A DNA stretch of 64,000 nucleotides from Phenylobacterium sp. Root1290 (lineage in GTDB: Bacteria > Pseudomonadota > Alphaproteobacteria > Caulobacterales > Caulobacteraceae), in assembly GCF_001425305.1 (NCBI RefSeq), contig NZ_LMEE01000001.1:322646-386645 (forward strand). The letters are read 5' to 3'. Of this stretch, positions 46,517-56,278 are shown one piece after another; the first letter of the stretch is position 1; every line of letters begins with the position of its first letter. The notes beneath the pieces were generated by a model, which had not been told where the DNA came from, did not search any database, and saw only the letters and a list, made by a program, of their open reading frames with translations. The position numbers and the translations under genes are program-made.

Positions 46517-47658
46517 GCAGGGGTCTCCACAGCCACGATCGCCTGGGCCAGCAAGCCCTCCTGCCGGCCCGTGAAACCCATCCCCTCAGTGGTGGTGGCT
46601 TTCACGCTGACCCGGTCGAGCGGCACATTAAGCAACTCCGCCAAACGCTGACGCATGGCGTCGCGATGAGGGCGGATCTTCGGGCGCTCGCAGACCAGAG
46701 TGACGTCGGCGTTGATGATCCGACCGCCTTTGTTCGTCAGGATTTCGACGGCGTGCAGCAGGAACCTGTCGGAGGCCGCGCCCTTCCACTGCGGATCCGA
46801 CGGCGGGAAGTGCTCGCCGATATCGCCTTCGCCGATCGCCCCGAGGATCGCGTCGGTAAGAGCGTGCAGGCCGGCGTCCGCGTCCGAGTGGCCGATCAGG
46901 GTCTGGTCGTGGTCGATCCGCACGCCGCATAGCCAGACGGCGTCGCCGGGGCCCCAGCGGTGAGCGTCCACGCCCTGGCCGACGCGGGTGATGCGCGCGC
47001 CGCCCGCCAGTTGTTCGGCCATGGCGAAGTCCTCCGGGTAGGTGAGTTTCATCAGGCGCGGATCGCCGGGCGTCAGGGCGACCTTTCCGCCCGCATGTTC
47101 CACGACGGCGGCGTCATCGGTCGGTTCGGCGTCGGCGGGCCAATTGGCGTAGGCGGCGCGCAACGCGGCGAGCCGGAAGGCCTGGGGAGTTTGGGCTCGC
47201 CACAGCCCGTCACGGGGCACTGTTTCAGCGACAATGGCCTGGCCCCGCTTGAGGGTGTCGGCGACGGGCAGGGCGGGCACCGCGCCGTCGGCGTCGGTTA
47301 GGGCCGTCAACAGCGCCTCGATGTGCTGCATCGTGAGGAAGGGGCGGGCGGCGTCGTGGATCAGGACGGCGGAGGCGTCGTCTGCGGTCAGCGCCCCGAG
47401 GCCCGCCTGAACCGAGTCCGCGCGAGTGCCGCCGCCGCGGACGGCTACCGCATTGCGGCAACCGAGGAGCAACTCGGAGGCCTCGCCGATCCATGCGTCG
47501 GCCACGACGACGACAATCTGTCGCGCCCCCGCCGCGGCCAGGGCCTCGATCGACCACGACAGGATCGGGCGTCCGCCCAAGCTGCGCCAAGGCTTTGGCG
47601 CTCCTGGTCCCGCGCGCGTGCTGGAACCTGCGGCGACGATGACGGCTGAGAAATCCAT
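46513..47658 (-). CDS. ispDF: Bifunctional IspD/IspF MEP-pathway enzyme
   Basis: 381 residues. The N-terminal part (1 to about 225) is IspD, MEP cytidylyltransferase, with AVIVAAGSSTRAGPGAPKPWRSLGG; the C-terminal part (from ITRVGQGVDAHRWGPGD) is IspF, the MECDP synthase, with the zinc ligands in GVDAHR and the GHSDADAGLHALTDAILGA loop. Fusions IspDF are established in alphaproteobacteria and epsilonproteobacteria. With dxr at 4788 this window holds three steps of the MEP pathway. It is divergent from dusB. Confidence 0.96.
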   Translation of the reverse strand: MDFSAVIVAAGSSTRAGPGAPKPWRSLGGRPILSWSIEALAAAGARQIVVVVADAWIGEASELLLGCRNAVAVRGGGTRADSVQAGLGALTADDASAVLIHDAARPFLTMQHIEALLTALTDADGAVPALPVADTLKRGQAIVAETVPRDGLWRAQTPQAFRLAALRAAYANWPADAEPTDDAAVVEHAGGKVALTPGDPRLMKLTYPEDFAMAEQLAGGARITRVGQGVDAHRWGPGDAVWLCGVRIDHDQTLIGHSDADAGLHALTDAILGAIGEGDIGEHFPPSDPQWKGAASDRFLLHAVEILTNKGGRIINADVTLVCERPKIRPHRDAMRQRLAELLNVPLDRVSVKATTTEGMGFTGRQEGLLAQAIVAVETPA

Positions 47659-47674
47659 CCGGCTTGTTTAGGGC

Positions 47675-47710
47675 GTGCACCACCGCTGTCTAGGCTTTAC
47701 GGCGGTGCAC
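47675..47710. promoter_or_regulatory. Inverted GTGCACC / GGTGCAC half-sites before dusB-ntrBC
   Basis: GTGCACC at 47675-47681 and GGTGCAC at 47704-47710 are exact inverted copies separated by 22 bases (30 bases from site to site). TGCACC and GGTGCA are the half-sites of the enteric NtrC box, although the spacing there is about 5. The pair lies 39 bases before the dusB start in the promoter space of the ntr operon. Confidence 0.4.
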
Positions 47711-47748
47711 AATTTGCCTAAAACGGAGGCGGTAGGGGTGATTACAAA

Positions 47749-48756
47749 ATGAGCAGCACGCTCAAGATCGGGAACGTGGAAGTCGGGGGGCGCGCCTGGA
47801 TCGCACCCATGACCGGCGTCTCCGACCTGCCGTTCCGCAAGGCCGCCAGCAAGCTGGGCGCGACCTATGTCGCGACCGAAATGGTCGCCTGCGCCGAGTT
47901 CTCGAAGGGGCGTCCCGACGTCGTGCGCCGCGCGGCGGTGGGCGAGGGTCTGCCGCTGATGGTCGTGCAGCTGGTCGGCCGAGAACCCGCTCATATCGCC
48001 GAGGGCGCGCGGCTGGCGGCGAGGGCGGGCGCCCAGATCATCGACCTGAATTTCGGATGCCCGGCCAAGGAAGTGACCGGCGTGCTCTCGGGATCGGCGC
48101 TGATGCGCGAGCCCGAACTGGCCGAAAGCCTGATCGCCGCAGCCGTCGACGCCGTCGATGTCCCGGTGACGGTGAAGATGCGCCTGGGCTGGGACGCTTC
48201 ATCGAAGAACGCGCCAGACATCGCGGCGCGGGCCCAGGCGCGGGGCGCGCGGGCCGTGACCATCCATGGGCGCACACGTAGTCAGTTCTACAAGGACAGC
48301 GCCGACTGGAGCGCCGTGCGCCCGGTCACCGAGGCGGTGTCGATCCCGGTCATCGTCAATGGCGACATCGTCGATGGCGAGAGCGCCAGGCTAGCCCTGG
48401 AGGCTTCCGGCGCGGACGGCGTGATGGTCGGTCGCGGTGTCTACGGACGCCCCTGGGTGGCGACGCAGATCGAGGCCGAACTGGCGGGGCTCGCCTACCA
48501 CGAGCCCCATGCCGAAGAGCGGCTTGCGATTGCGCTGGAGCACTTTCGCGACAGCCTGAACTTCTATGGCGACCGTCTGGGCCTGCGGATCTTCCGCAAG
48601 CACCTGGCCTCCTACATCGAGAATGCGCCCTGGCCGGAAACGGCCGAGGCGAGGCGTGCGGCGCGGTCGGCGCTGTGCCGACTGGACGATCCCGCGGAGG
48701 TCGAAGCTGGCCTGACCGCATTGTGGCGTGACCCCCAACCGAGACTGGCCGCATGA
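47749..48756 (+). CDS. dusB: tRNA-dihydrouridine synthase (NifR3/DusB type)
   Basis: FMN enzyme that reduces uridines in the tRNA D-loop. 335 residues; [29 protein letters not shown] is the family opening, catalytic Cys104 lies in [11 protein letters not shown], and the later [18 protein letters not shown] block ([12 protein letters not shown]) and GDIVDG loop bind FMN and phosphate. The gene was first called nifR3 because it precedes ntrBC in Rhodobacter; the same order is seen here, with ntrB starting in an ATGA overlap. It has no known role in nitrogen control itself. Confidence 0.96.
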   Translation: MSSTLKIGNVEVGGRAWIAPMTGVSDLPFRKAASKLGATYVATEMVACAEFSKGRPDVVRRAAVGEGLPLMVVQLVGREPAHIAEGARLAARAGAQIIDLNFGCPAKEVTGVLSGSALMREPELAESLIAAAVDAVDVPVTVKMRLGWDASSKNAPDIAARAQARGARAVTIHGRTRSQFYKDSADWSAVRPVTEAVSIPVIVNGDIVDGESARLALEASGADGVMVGRGVYGRPWVATQIEAELAGLAYHEPHAEERLAIALEHFRDSLNFYGDRLGLRIFRKHLASYIENAPWPETAEARRAARSALCRLDDPAEVEAGLTALWRDPQPRLAA

Positions 48757-49874
48757 CAAACCAAACCCGCGCGGCGCCGAACGGGCTGAACCTCGAGCTT
48801 CTGAAGGCAAGCGCCTTCGACGTTTCTCCAGAGCCCGCGCTTGTGGTCAGCGCCGATGGCGCGCTGGTCGCCGTCAACGAGGCCGCCGAGGCGCTGTTCG
48901 GCCAAGGCCTGGGCCTTCTGACCCGGGGGCGGTTTGGCGCCGCTCTCCCGCCCGGCTCCGCCCTGGTCTCGCTGCTGGACCGCGCGCTGGAGGAAGGGGT
49001 TCGGGTTCGGGAACGCGGCGTCGAGATCAGCCTTTTCGGGCATCCGTCGTTCGAGGCCGACGGCGCGGCCGCGCCTCTGGGCGACGGCTCGGTGCTGCTG
49101 ACGCTGCATGTGAAGGGCGGGGCCCTCGGCGGCGAGCGGACCGGAGCCGAGCAGGCCGGGCTGCGGACCATCGTCGGCCTGGGGCACATGCTGGCCCACG
49201 AGATCAAGAACCCGCTGGCGGGCATCCGCGGCGCGGCGCAACTGTTGAAGACCGGCGCCAAGGCCGAGGACGCGCCGCTGGCGCAGCTGATCGTCGATGA
49301 AACCGACCGGGTGCGGCGGCTGGTCGACCGGATGGAAGCGTTCTCCGATGACGCTCTGCCCGACTGCAAGCCGATCAATATTCACCAGGTGCTGGACCGT
49401 GTGAAAGCGCTCGCGGCCAACGGCGTCGCCGACGGCCTGACCTTGACGGACGACTATGATCCCTCGCTGCCGCCGGCCTACGGAGACGAGGATCAACTGA
49501 TCCAGATTTTCCTGAACCTGGTGAAGAACGCCGCCGAGGCCGCCCATGGGCGCGGCGACGGCCGGGGCGCGATCACTGTCCATACCGGCTATCGACATGG
49601 GGTGAAGGTGCGGGCCGCAAAGGGCCACGTCCTGCGCGGCGCGCCGCTGGAGATCCGCGTTCAGGACAACGGCCCGGGCGTGCCAGCACACCTGCGCGAG
49701 AGCCTGTTCCAGCCGTTTGTAAGCAGCAAGACCCACGGGGCGGGCCTGGGCCTGGCCCTGGTCGCCAAGCTGGTCGCCGGGCACGGCGGCCTGATCGATT
49801 TTGAGTCCGAGCCGGGGCGCACGACTTTCCGTGTGCTCCTGCCGATCGCGTCTGAAGAGGTTACGCCGGCATGA
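48753..49874 (+). CDS. ntrB: Nitrogen regulation sensor kinase NtrB
   Basis: Cytoplasmic histidine kinase that phosphorylates NtrC according to PII signals. 373 residues: a PAS domain at about residues 20-125, the phosphoacceptor His149 in [23 protein letters not shown], and an HATPase domain with NAAEAA (N box), DNGPGVP and GAGLGLAL motifs. No membrane segment. It is translationally coupled to dusB upstream and ntrC downstream, each by a 4-base ATGA. Confidence 0.95.
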   Translation: MTNQTRAAPNGLNLELLKASAFDVSPEPALVVSADGALVAVNEAAEALFGQGLGLLTRGRFGAALPPGSALVSLLDRALEEGVRVRERGVEISLFGHPSFEADGAAAPLGDGSVLLTLHVKGGALGGERTGAEQAGLRTIVGLGHMLAHEIKNPLAGIRGAAQLLKTGAKAEDAPLAQLIVDETDRVRRLVDRMEAFSDDALPDCKPINIHQVLDRVKALAANGVADGLTLTDDYDPSLPPAYGDEDQLIQIFLNLVKNAAEAAHGRGDGRGAITVHTGYRHGVKVRAAKGHVLRGAPLEIRVQDNGPGVPAHLRESLFQPFVSSKTHGAGLGLALVAKLVAGHGGLIDFESEPGRTTFRVLLPIASEEVTPA

Positions 49875-51301
49875 ATGCGATAGCGAACGCCAGCAAGAAG
49901 ATCCTGATCGCCGACGACGACGCCTCGATCCGGCTCGTCCTGAGCCAGGCCTTCACGCGGCTGGGGTATCAGGTTCGGGCCACGGGCAACGCCACCACGC
50001 TGCTGAAGTGGGTCTCTGACGGCGAGGGCGATCTGGTCGTCACCGACGTGGTGATGCCCGACGAAAACGTCTTCGACGTGCTGCCGCGCATCCGCAAGGA
50101 GCGGCCCCGGCTGCCGGTGATCGTGATGAGCGCGCAGAACACGCTGCTGACGGCGGTCAACGCCGCCGACGCCGGCGCGTTCGACTACGTCTCCAAGCCC
50201 TTCGACCTGGACGACATGACTTCGGCCGCGCGCCGGGCCTTGTCACGCCCCGCCGACGCCGAAGCGTCCAAGGCCCAGGCCCGCGCCGTCCGCGACGAGC
50301 GGCTGCCCCTTATCGGGCGCTCGGGTCCGATGCAGGATGTCTACCGCACCATCGCACGACTGGTCGGCGCCGACCTGACGGTGCTGATCCTGGGCGAGAG
50401 CGGCACTGGCAAGGAGCTGGTCGCACGCGCGCTGCATGACATGGGCCGGCGCAAAGACGGCAAGTTCGTCGTCATCAACCTGGCGGCGGTGCCGCGCGAG
50501 CGGGTCGAGGCCGAGCTGTTCGGTCGCGACGACGGGGACTACGGCAAGCTGGTCGAGGCGGACGGCGGCACGCTGTTCCTCGATGAGATCGGCGACATGC
50601 CGCTCGACGCGCAGACCCGGCTGCTGCGGGTCATCGATGGCTCGGAGCAGTCGGTGAACCCGAAGACTGGCCGTCCACCCAATGTGCGGATCATCGCGGC
50701 CACGAATCGGGACCTTCGCTCGCTGATCCAGCAGGGCCTGTTCCGCGAGGACCTGTTCTTCCGCCTGAACGTCGCGCCGCTGCGCCTGCCGCCGCTGCGC
50801 GACCGGACCGAGGACATTCCCGACCTTGCCCGCGCGTTCCTGCTGCGCGCCAACCGCGAGGGCTTGCCGTCGAAGACCATCGACGCCAGCGCTCTGGAGC
50901 GCCTGAAGCTGCACGGCTGGCCGGGCAATGTGCGCGAGCTGGAGAACCTGATCCGCCGGATCTGCGCGCTCTACGCCGAAGAGCTGATCACGGCTCGGAT
51001 CGTCGAGCGCGAACTGGCCGACCAGCAACCGGTGATCCCGGGCCACGAAGGCCCGGTGACCCTGGCGACCCTGGTCGAACGTCACCTGGGCGGCTACTTC
51101 GCCGAGCAGCCGGACGGGGTGCCGCCGGCCGGCCTCTATGATCGGGTGTTGGAGGAGGTGGAGCGGCCGCTGATCCAGCTGACCCTGGCGGCTACGCGAG
51201 GCAACCAGGTCCGCGCCGCCGAGATCCTGGGCCTCAACCGCAACACCTTGCGCAAGAAGATCCAGGACCTGGGGGTCGAGATGGCCCGCGGTCGCCGCTG
51301 A
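49871..51301 (+). CDS. ntrC: Response regulator NtrC lacking the GAFTGA motif
   Basis: 476 residues: receiver domain 10-122 with phosphoacceptor Asp59; AAA+ domain 148-385 with Walker A GESGTGKE (175-182) and Walker [10 protein letters not shown]; Fis-type helix-turn-helix at the C-terminus ([20 protein letters not shown]). The loop that should read GAFTGA after ELFG is replaced by RDDGDYGKL (residues 219-227), so contact with sigma-54 in the normal way is not expected. The same loss is known in Rhodobacter capsulatus NtrC, which works with the housekeeping sigma factor, and I believe in Caulobacter NtrC. Walker motifs are intact. Confidence 0.95.
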   Translation: MNAIANASKKILIADDDASIRLVLSQAFTRLGYQVRATGNATTLLKWVSDGEGDLVVTDVVMPDENVFDVLPRIRKERPRLPVIVMSAQNTLLTAVNAADAGAFDYVSKPFDLDDMTSAARRALSRPADAEASKAQARAVRDERLPLIGRSGPMQDVYRTIARLVGADLTVLILGESGTGKELVARALHDMGRRKDGKFVVINLAAVPRERVEAELFGRDDGDYGKLVEADGGTLFLDEIGDMPLDAQTRLLRVIDGSEQSVNPKTGRPPNVRIIAATNRDLRSLIQQGLFREDLFFRLNVAPLRLPPLRDRTEDIPDLARAFLLRANREGLPSKTIDASALERLKLHGWPGNVRELENLIRRICALYAEELITARIVERELADQQPVIPGHEGPVTLATLVERHLGGYFAEQPDGVPPAGLYDRVLEEVERPLIQLTLAATRGNQVRAAEILGLNRNTLRKKIQDLGVEMARGRR

Positions 51302-51309
51302 GGCGACCG

Positions 51310-52536
51310 TCAGGCGTCGGGTTCGACCAGCGCCGAATAGACCAAGGTGCGCAGCTCTCGCCGGATGGGATAGGCCGACGAGGGCAGCACCTGGGTCATG
51401 AACACGACCGAGAGGTCCTCGGCCGGATCCACCCAGAAGGCGGTGCTGGCCGCGCCGCCCCAATAGAACTCGCCGTCGCTGCAGGGCACGAGCGTGCGAG
51501 GCGCATCCTGCACCACCGCAAAGCCCAGGCCGAAGCCGACGCCGGCGTTGGTCGCCTCGGAGAACAGTGAGCGCGAGAGCTGCGTCAGGTCCTTGCCGTC
51601 CGGCAGGTGATTGACCGTCATCAGGTCAAGGGTCTTGGGCGCGATGAGGTGATGTTCGCCGCAGGCGCCGCGGTCCAACAGCATCTGGCAGAACTTCATG
51701 TAGTCAGCCGCGGTCGAGACAAGGCCGCCGCCGCCGGACACCAAGGACGGCGGGCGCAGATAGTCGCTCTTGGTCGCGTCGTCCTGCAGATCGAGGCCGC
51801 CCTTGGGCGTGGCGTTGTAGCAGGAGGCGAACCGGCCGCCCTGGCCGTCGCGCACCTGGAAGCCGGTGTCGGTCATGCCGAGCGGCGAGAAGATCCGTTC
51901 CTGCAAGAACTGCTCGAAGGGGATCCCGGAGATCTTGCCGACCAGATAGCCGAGCACATCAGTCGACACCGAGTAGTTCCACGCCTCGCCGGGGGAGAAC
52001 TCCAGCGGCAGTGTTCCCAGCGTCGCGATCATGTCGTCGAGCGGCAGCGTGCTGCCGATCTCGCCGACGCCGGCCTTGCGATAGGCGGCGTCGACATTGG
52101 TGCGGTTCTGGAAGCCGTAGGTCAGGCCCGACGTATGACGCAGCAGATCGACCATCTGCATCGGGCGCGCCACGGGCCTAGTCAGGAAGCCGCCGGTGAC
52201 GCCAGCGCTGAAGACGCCGAGGTTGGCCCACTCGGGAATGAAGCGATGGACCGGATCGTCAAGCGCGACCTTGCCTTCCTCGACCAGCATCATGAAGGCG
52301 ATCGAGGTGATCGGCTTGGTCATCGAATAGATGCGGAAGATGGTGTCGGCCTCGCTGGCCAGCCCGCGCGCAAGGTCACGTTTGCCGCCGACGAACTCGT
52401 GCACGATCTCGCCGTGCCGGGAGATCACGACCTGGGCGCACGGCATGCGGCCGGTCTGCAGGTATTTCTCGGTGATGAAGCGGTCGAGCCTGGCGAGGCG
52501 ATCGGGCGAGAAGCCAAGGGAGCGGGGATCGGCCAT
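51310..52536 (-). CDS. Serine hydrolase, class C beta-lactamase/esterase family
   Basis: 408 residues from ATG at 52536 (AGGA 6 bases upstream). The catalytic SxxK is Ser71-Met-Thr-Lys74 in FRIYSMTKPITSIAF. The second motif is a Tyr in WNYSVSTDVLG, where the classical YxN has Val in place of Asn. No signal peptide is visible, so it is probably cytoplasmic; the family contains family VIII esterases and peptidases more often than true beta-lactamases. It converges on ntrC with an 8-base gap and lies downstream of aroG on the same strand. Confidence 0.85.
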   Translation of the reverse strand: MADPRSLGFSPDRLARLDRFITEKYLQTGRMPCAQVVISRHGEIVHEFVGGKRDLARGLASEADTIFRIYSMTKPITSIAFMMLVEEGKVALDDPVHRFIPEWANLGVFSAGVTGGFLTRPVARPMQMVDLLRHTSGLTYGFQNRTNVDAAYRKAGVGEIGSTLPLDDMIATLGTLPLEFSPGEAWNYSVSTDVLGYLVGKISGIPFEQFLQERIFSPLGMTDTGFQVRDGQGGRFASCYNATPKGGLDLQDDATKSDYLRPPSLVSGGGGLVSTAADYMKFCQMLLDRGACGEHHLIAPKTLDLMTVNHLPDGKDLTQLSRSLFSEATNAGVGFGLGFAVVQDAPRTLVPCSDGEFYWGGAASTAFWVDPAEDLSVVFMTQVLPSSAYPIRRELRTLVYSALVEPDA

Positions 52537-52628
52537 ATGGGGTCCTGGGCGTTGGCGTCGGGGCGGACGCCAACAGAGCCGAACCGTCAACCTGCGCCAA
52601 GCCCCGAATAGCCTGGCCCAAACGAATT

Positions 52629-52660
52629 GGGTTGGAGACCGCCCCGGCGGCCCCCAACCC
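52629..52660 (-). terminator. Probable terminator after the DAHP synthase gene
   Basis: GGGTTGG / CCAACCC outer stem with an inner CCGCC/GGCGG pairing, 7 bases after the stop codon of the minus-strand gene. The following minus-strand sequence AATTCGTTTG is only moderately T-rich. Confidence 0.5.
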
Positions 52661-52666
52661 GTTGGC

Positions 52667-53752
<1,086 letters not shown>

Positions 53753-53787
53753 TGATGCGCTCCGGGGTGTTTCAGTTTCCGGCGGCG

Positions 53788-53817
53788 CAAAAGAAAAGCC
53801 GCCAGATGCTGGCGGCT
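53788..53817 (-). terminator. Attenuator terminator in the aroG leader
   Basis: On the minus strand AGCCGCCAG (53817-53809) and CTGGCGGCT (53805-53797) form a 9-bp perfect GC-rich stem with a CAT loop, followed by TTTCTTTTG. It lies 17 bases after the leader ORF stop codon and about 35 bases before the aroG start codon, the position of an attenuator. Confidence 0.88.
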
Positions 53818-53833
53818 GGGTGGGTCTTGCGTC

Positions 53834-53929
53834 TTATGACAGCGTACTGTCGCGCGATCCCCTTCCTCCGCCAGCGGCATCGGAATAGCCAAAATACCAA
53901 AACGAATATTGGCTGGTGGCGAGGATCAT
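53834..53929 (-). CDS. Aromatic-amino-acid leader peptide of aroG
   Basis: A 31-codon ORF from ATG at 53929 to TAA at 53834-53836. Residues 8-15 read YSFWYFGY: three Tyr, two Phe and one Trp codon in eight. Tyr and Phe are written only as TAT and TTT, codons otherwise avoided in this GC-rich DNA. No Shine-Dalgarno is visible; GCTATCGG with ATGACAG 14 bases upstream resembles a sigma-73 promoter placed so that transcription would begin at or next to the ATG, so a leaderless start is plausible, as known for alphaproteobacterial trpL. Codons 18-20 contain GCTGGCGG, which can pair with the 5' arm of the terminator. Confidence 0.82.
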   Translation of the reverse strand: MILATSQYSFWYFGYSDAAGGGRGSRDSTLS

Positions 53930-53970
53930 CGCGGCAACCGATAGCGCACCCGATCGGCGCTGTCATCCCC
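53835..53970 (-). promoter_or_regulatory. Promoter and antiterminator region of the aroG attenuator
   Basis: On the minus strand ATGACAG (about 53969-53963), 14 bases, then GCTATCGG (about 53948-53941) form a candidate promoter ending about 11 bases before the leader ATG. Within the leader, GCTGGCGG (53875-53868) pairs with CCGCCAGC of the terminator (53815-53808) as antiterminator. CGCC-ACC-AGC at codons 4-6 can pair with the same segment, allowing the classical 1:2 and 3:4 versus 2:3 switch. A small hairpin GACAG/CTGTC sits between. Confidence 0.65.
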
Positions 53971-54040
53971 AACCAACTGTGAAGCTTGAGCGCAACATCA
54001 CTGTTGAATTTGGGGCACAGCCCATTAGGTTCCCCAGACA

Positions 54041-56278
54041 ATGGCGTTCTTGAGTCACGATGGCGGAACTCACGCGACGCCCGCCGCGCGGTTCTGGCGG
54101 GCGCTGCAATCACGCTATGTGCTTGGCGGGGGCTACGCCCTGGCGGCGGTTCTGACCGCTGTCGCCATTCTGCTCGCAGCCTCGCCGCCCGAAACCGGGC
54201 CGCTGGCGCCGGCATCGAAGAACATTCTGGCGATCCTGGCGCTGAACCTGGTGCTGATCCTGGCGCTGGCCGTTCAGGTCGGCTTCCGGGTGACGACGAT
54301 GCTGCGGGCGCGGTCCACGGACCCCGCAGCGCGGCTGCACGTCCGCTTTGTCACCTTGTTCGCGCTGGCCGCGGTGGCTCCGGCCATGGTCGTGGCGCTG
54401 TTCTATACGGTGCTGGTCAACCGCGGCGTGGAGAACTGGTTCTCCGAGCGGGTCCAGACGGTGGTCGAGAATTCGGCGACCGTGATGCGTTCTTACGTCG
54501 AGGACCAGAACCAGTTCATCGACGAGCACGTGACCTTGATGGCCGCGGACCTCAATCGCGCCGCGCCGGCGCTGCAGCTCAGCCCGGTCACCTTCACGCA
54601 CTTCCTGGCCTATCAGGCGTCGTATCACGCCTTTCCCGCAGCCTATCTCATCGACCGCGAGGGGCGGATCCTGGCGCGGGCCGAGTCGGTGGACGCTGCG
54701 CCCTTCCAGGTGCCGCCGCCCTCGAGTTTCGCCGCCGCGGACCAGGGCTCCATTTCAGTGTCCCCGAACCTGACGAGGGCGCTGTCGCGGCTTGCGGCCT
54801 ATCCGGACGCCTACCTCTATGTCACCCGCCCGGTGCAGGCGGGCATCGTGACGCAGCTGCACGAGGCTGATCGGGCGGTCACCGCGTATCGCGAGGCGGC
54901 GGAAAGTCGCGCGCGAATTCAACGGGTTTTCGCGCTTTCCTACATCGAGACGGCGATGCTGGTCCTGGTCGGCGCCGTGTGGCTGGGCATGGGCGCGGCG
55001 AGCGCCATCTCGGCGCCGGTCGGACGCCTGGTGCAGGCCGCGGGGCGTGTCGCCGGCGGCGATTTGGACGCCCGCGTCGACACGTCCAGGGATCCCGAAG
55101 AGCTGGCGGTCTTGTCCCGTGCTTTCAATAGCATGACTCACGATCTTCAGGCGCAGCAGGCCGCGCTGAAGCGGGCCGGGGACGAGGCCGAAGAGCGCCG
55201 GCAGTTCATCGAGACGGTGCTGGCGGAGGTGTCGGCCGGGGTCATCGGCCTAGACTCCGACGGCCGGATCTCGGCGGTGAACCGCCAGGCCCGTATCCTC
55301 CTCGACCTGGCCGAGGGCCAGACCAGCGGCCGTCGCTTGCAGGACGTCGCGCCAGAATTCGTGGCGATCGCCGAGCGGGCCGACGCGGTGGGTGAGGCCG
55401 AAGAAGAGGTGGATGTCGCGCGAGCGCGCGAGACGCACCGCCTGCGCGTGCGGGCCAGCCGCTCGGAAGGCGGACTGGTGCTGACCTTTGACGATATCAC
55501 CCGGCTGGTGTCGGCGCAGCGCAACGCCGCCTGGCGCGATGTCGCCCGGCGCATCGCCCATGAGATCAAGAACCCGCTGACGCCGATCCAGCTGTCGGCC
55601 GAGCGCCTGCGCCGGAAGTTCCGCAAGGACGTGTCGGAGGAGGATCTGGAGACCTTCGACCGCTGCACCGACACGATCGTGCGCCAGGTCGACGGCATTG
55701 GCCGGATGGTCGATGAATTTTCGTCTTTCGCGCGCATGCCGGCGCCGAAGTTCGCCGAGCAGGACGGCGCTGAATTGGTCCGCGCGGCGGTGTTCGCCCA
55801 GCGCGTGGCCAGTCCGGACATCGATGTCGAGTTGCTTGATCCGACGCCGGAGGTGAAGCTGGTGGCGGACGGGCGGATGCTGGCCCAGGCTCTGACCAAC
55901 ATCCTCAAGAACGCGGCCGAGGCGGTTTCGGCCCGGGTCGCGGCCGATCCTGAACCCAAGGGCAGGATCACCGCGCGGTTGGTCTCCGACGAGCAGGGCG
56001 TGCAGGTGATCGTCGAGGACAACGGTGTCGGGCTGCCGGACAAGGACCGCGACCGGCTGACGGAGCCCTATGTGACGACCCGCGAGAAGGGCACAGGGCT
56101 GGGCTTGGCGATCGTCAAGCGCATCCTGGAAGACCACGGCGGCGAACTGATTCTGACCGATGCGACCGGCGGGCGCGGCGCCCGTGCGGTCCTGAAACTT
56201 CCCACGGCGGCGCAGGCCCGGTCCGGCGTCTCCGCCGGACCTGAGCCATCGACGGCTCATGACGCAGGAGTGATGTGA
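54041..56278 (+). CDS. ntrY: Membrane sensor kinase NtrY
   Basis: 745 residues. Three N-terminal membrane helices to about residue 125, a periplasmic sensor stretch, and a further helix near residue 310 (IETAMLVLVGAVWLGMGAASAI) followed by HAMP (LVQAAGRVAGGDLDARV), a PAS domain (about 390-480) and a kinase core with phosphoacceptor His507 in [24 protein letters not shown] and ATPase boxes NAAEAV, DNGVGLP and GTGLGLAI. NtrY-NtrX controls nitrogen and envelope-related functions in alphaproteobacteria. The spacer upstream (54000-54040) contains its start region; the gene is coupled to ntrX. Confidence 0.94.
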   Translation: MAFLSHDGGTHATPAARFWRALQSRYVLGGGYALAAVLTAVAILLAASPPETGPLAPASKNILAILALNLVLILALAVQVGFRVTTMLRARSTDPAARLHVRFVTLFALAAVAPAMVVALFYTVLVNRGVENWFSERVQTVVENSATVMRSYVEDQNQFIDEHVTLMAADLNRAAPALQLSPVTFTHFLAYQASYHAFPAAYLIDREGRILARAESVDAAPFQVPPPSSFAAADQGSISVSPNLTRALSRLAAYPDAYLYVTRPVQAGIVTQLHEADRAVTAYREAAESRARIQRVFALSYIETAMLVLVGAVWLGMGAASAISAPVGRLVQAAGRVAGGDLDARVDTSRDPEELAVLSRAFNSMTHDLQAQQAALKRAGDEAEERRQFIETVLAEVSAGVIGLDSDGRISAVNRQARILLDLAEGQTSGRRLQDVAPEFVAIAERADAVGEAEEEVDVARARETHRLRVRASRSEGGLVLTFDDITRLVSAQRNAAWRDVARRIAHEIKNPLTPIQLSAERLRRKFRKDVSEEDLETFDRCTDTIVRQVDGIGRMVDEFSSFARMPAPKFAEQDGAELVRAAVFAQRVASPDIDVELLDPTPEVKLVADGRMLAQALTNILKNAAEAVSARVAADPEPKGRITARLVSDEQGVQVIVEDNGVGLPDKDRDRLTEPYVTTREKGTGLGLAIVKRILEDHGGELILTDATGGRGARAVLKLPTAAQARSGVSAGPEPSTAHDAGVM

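Noticed and set aside
51310..52536. Reading the serine hydrolase as an antibiotic-resistance beta-lactamase
   Set aside because: No signal peptide, YxN motif not intact, and the SxxK family is dominated by esterases and peptidases.
54110..54628. Open frame antisense to ntrY
   Set aside because: Arg/Gln/His-rich shadow translation without any recognisable domain.
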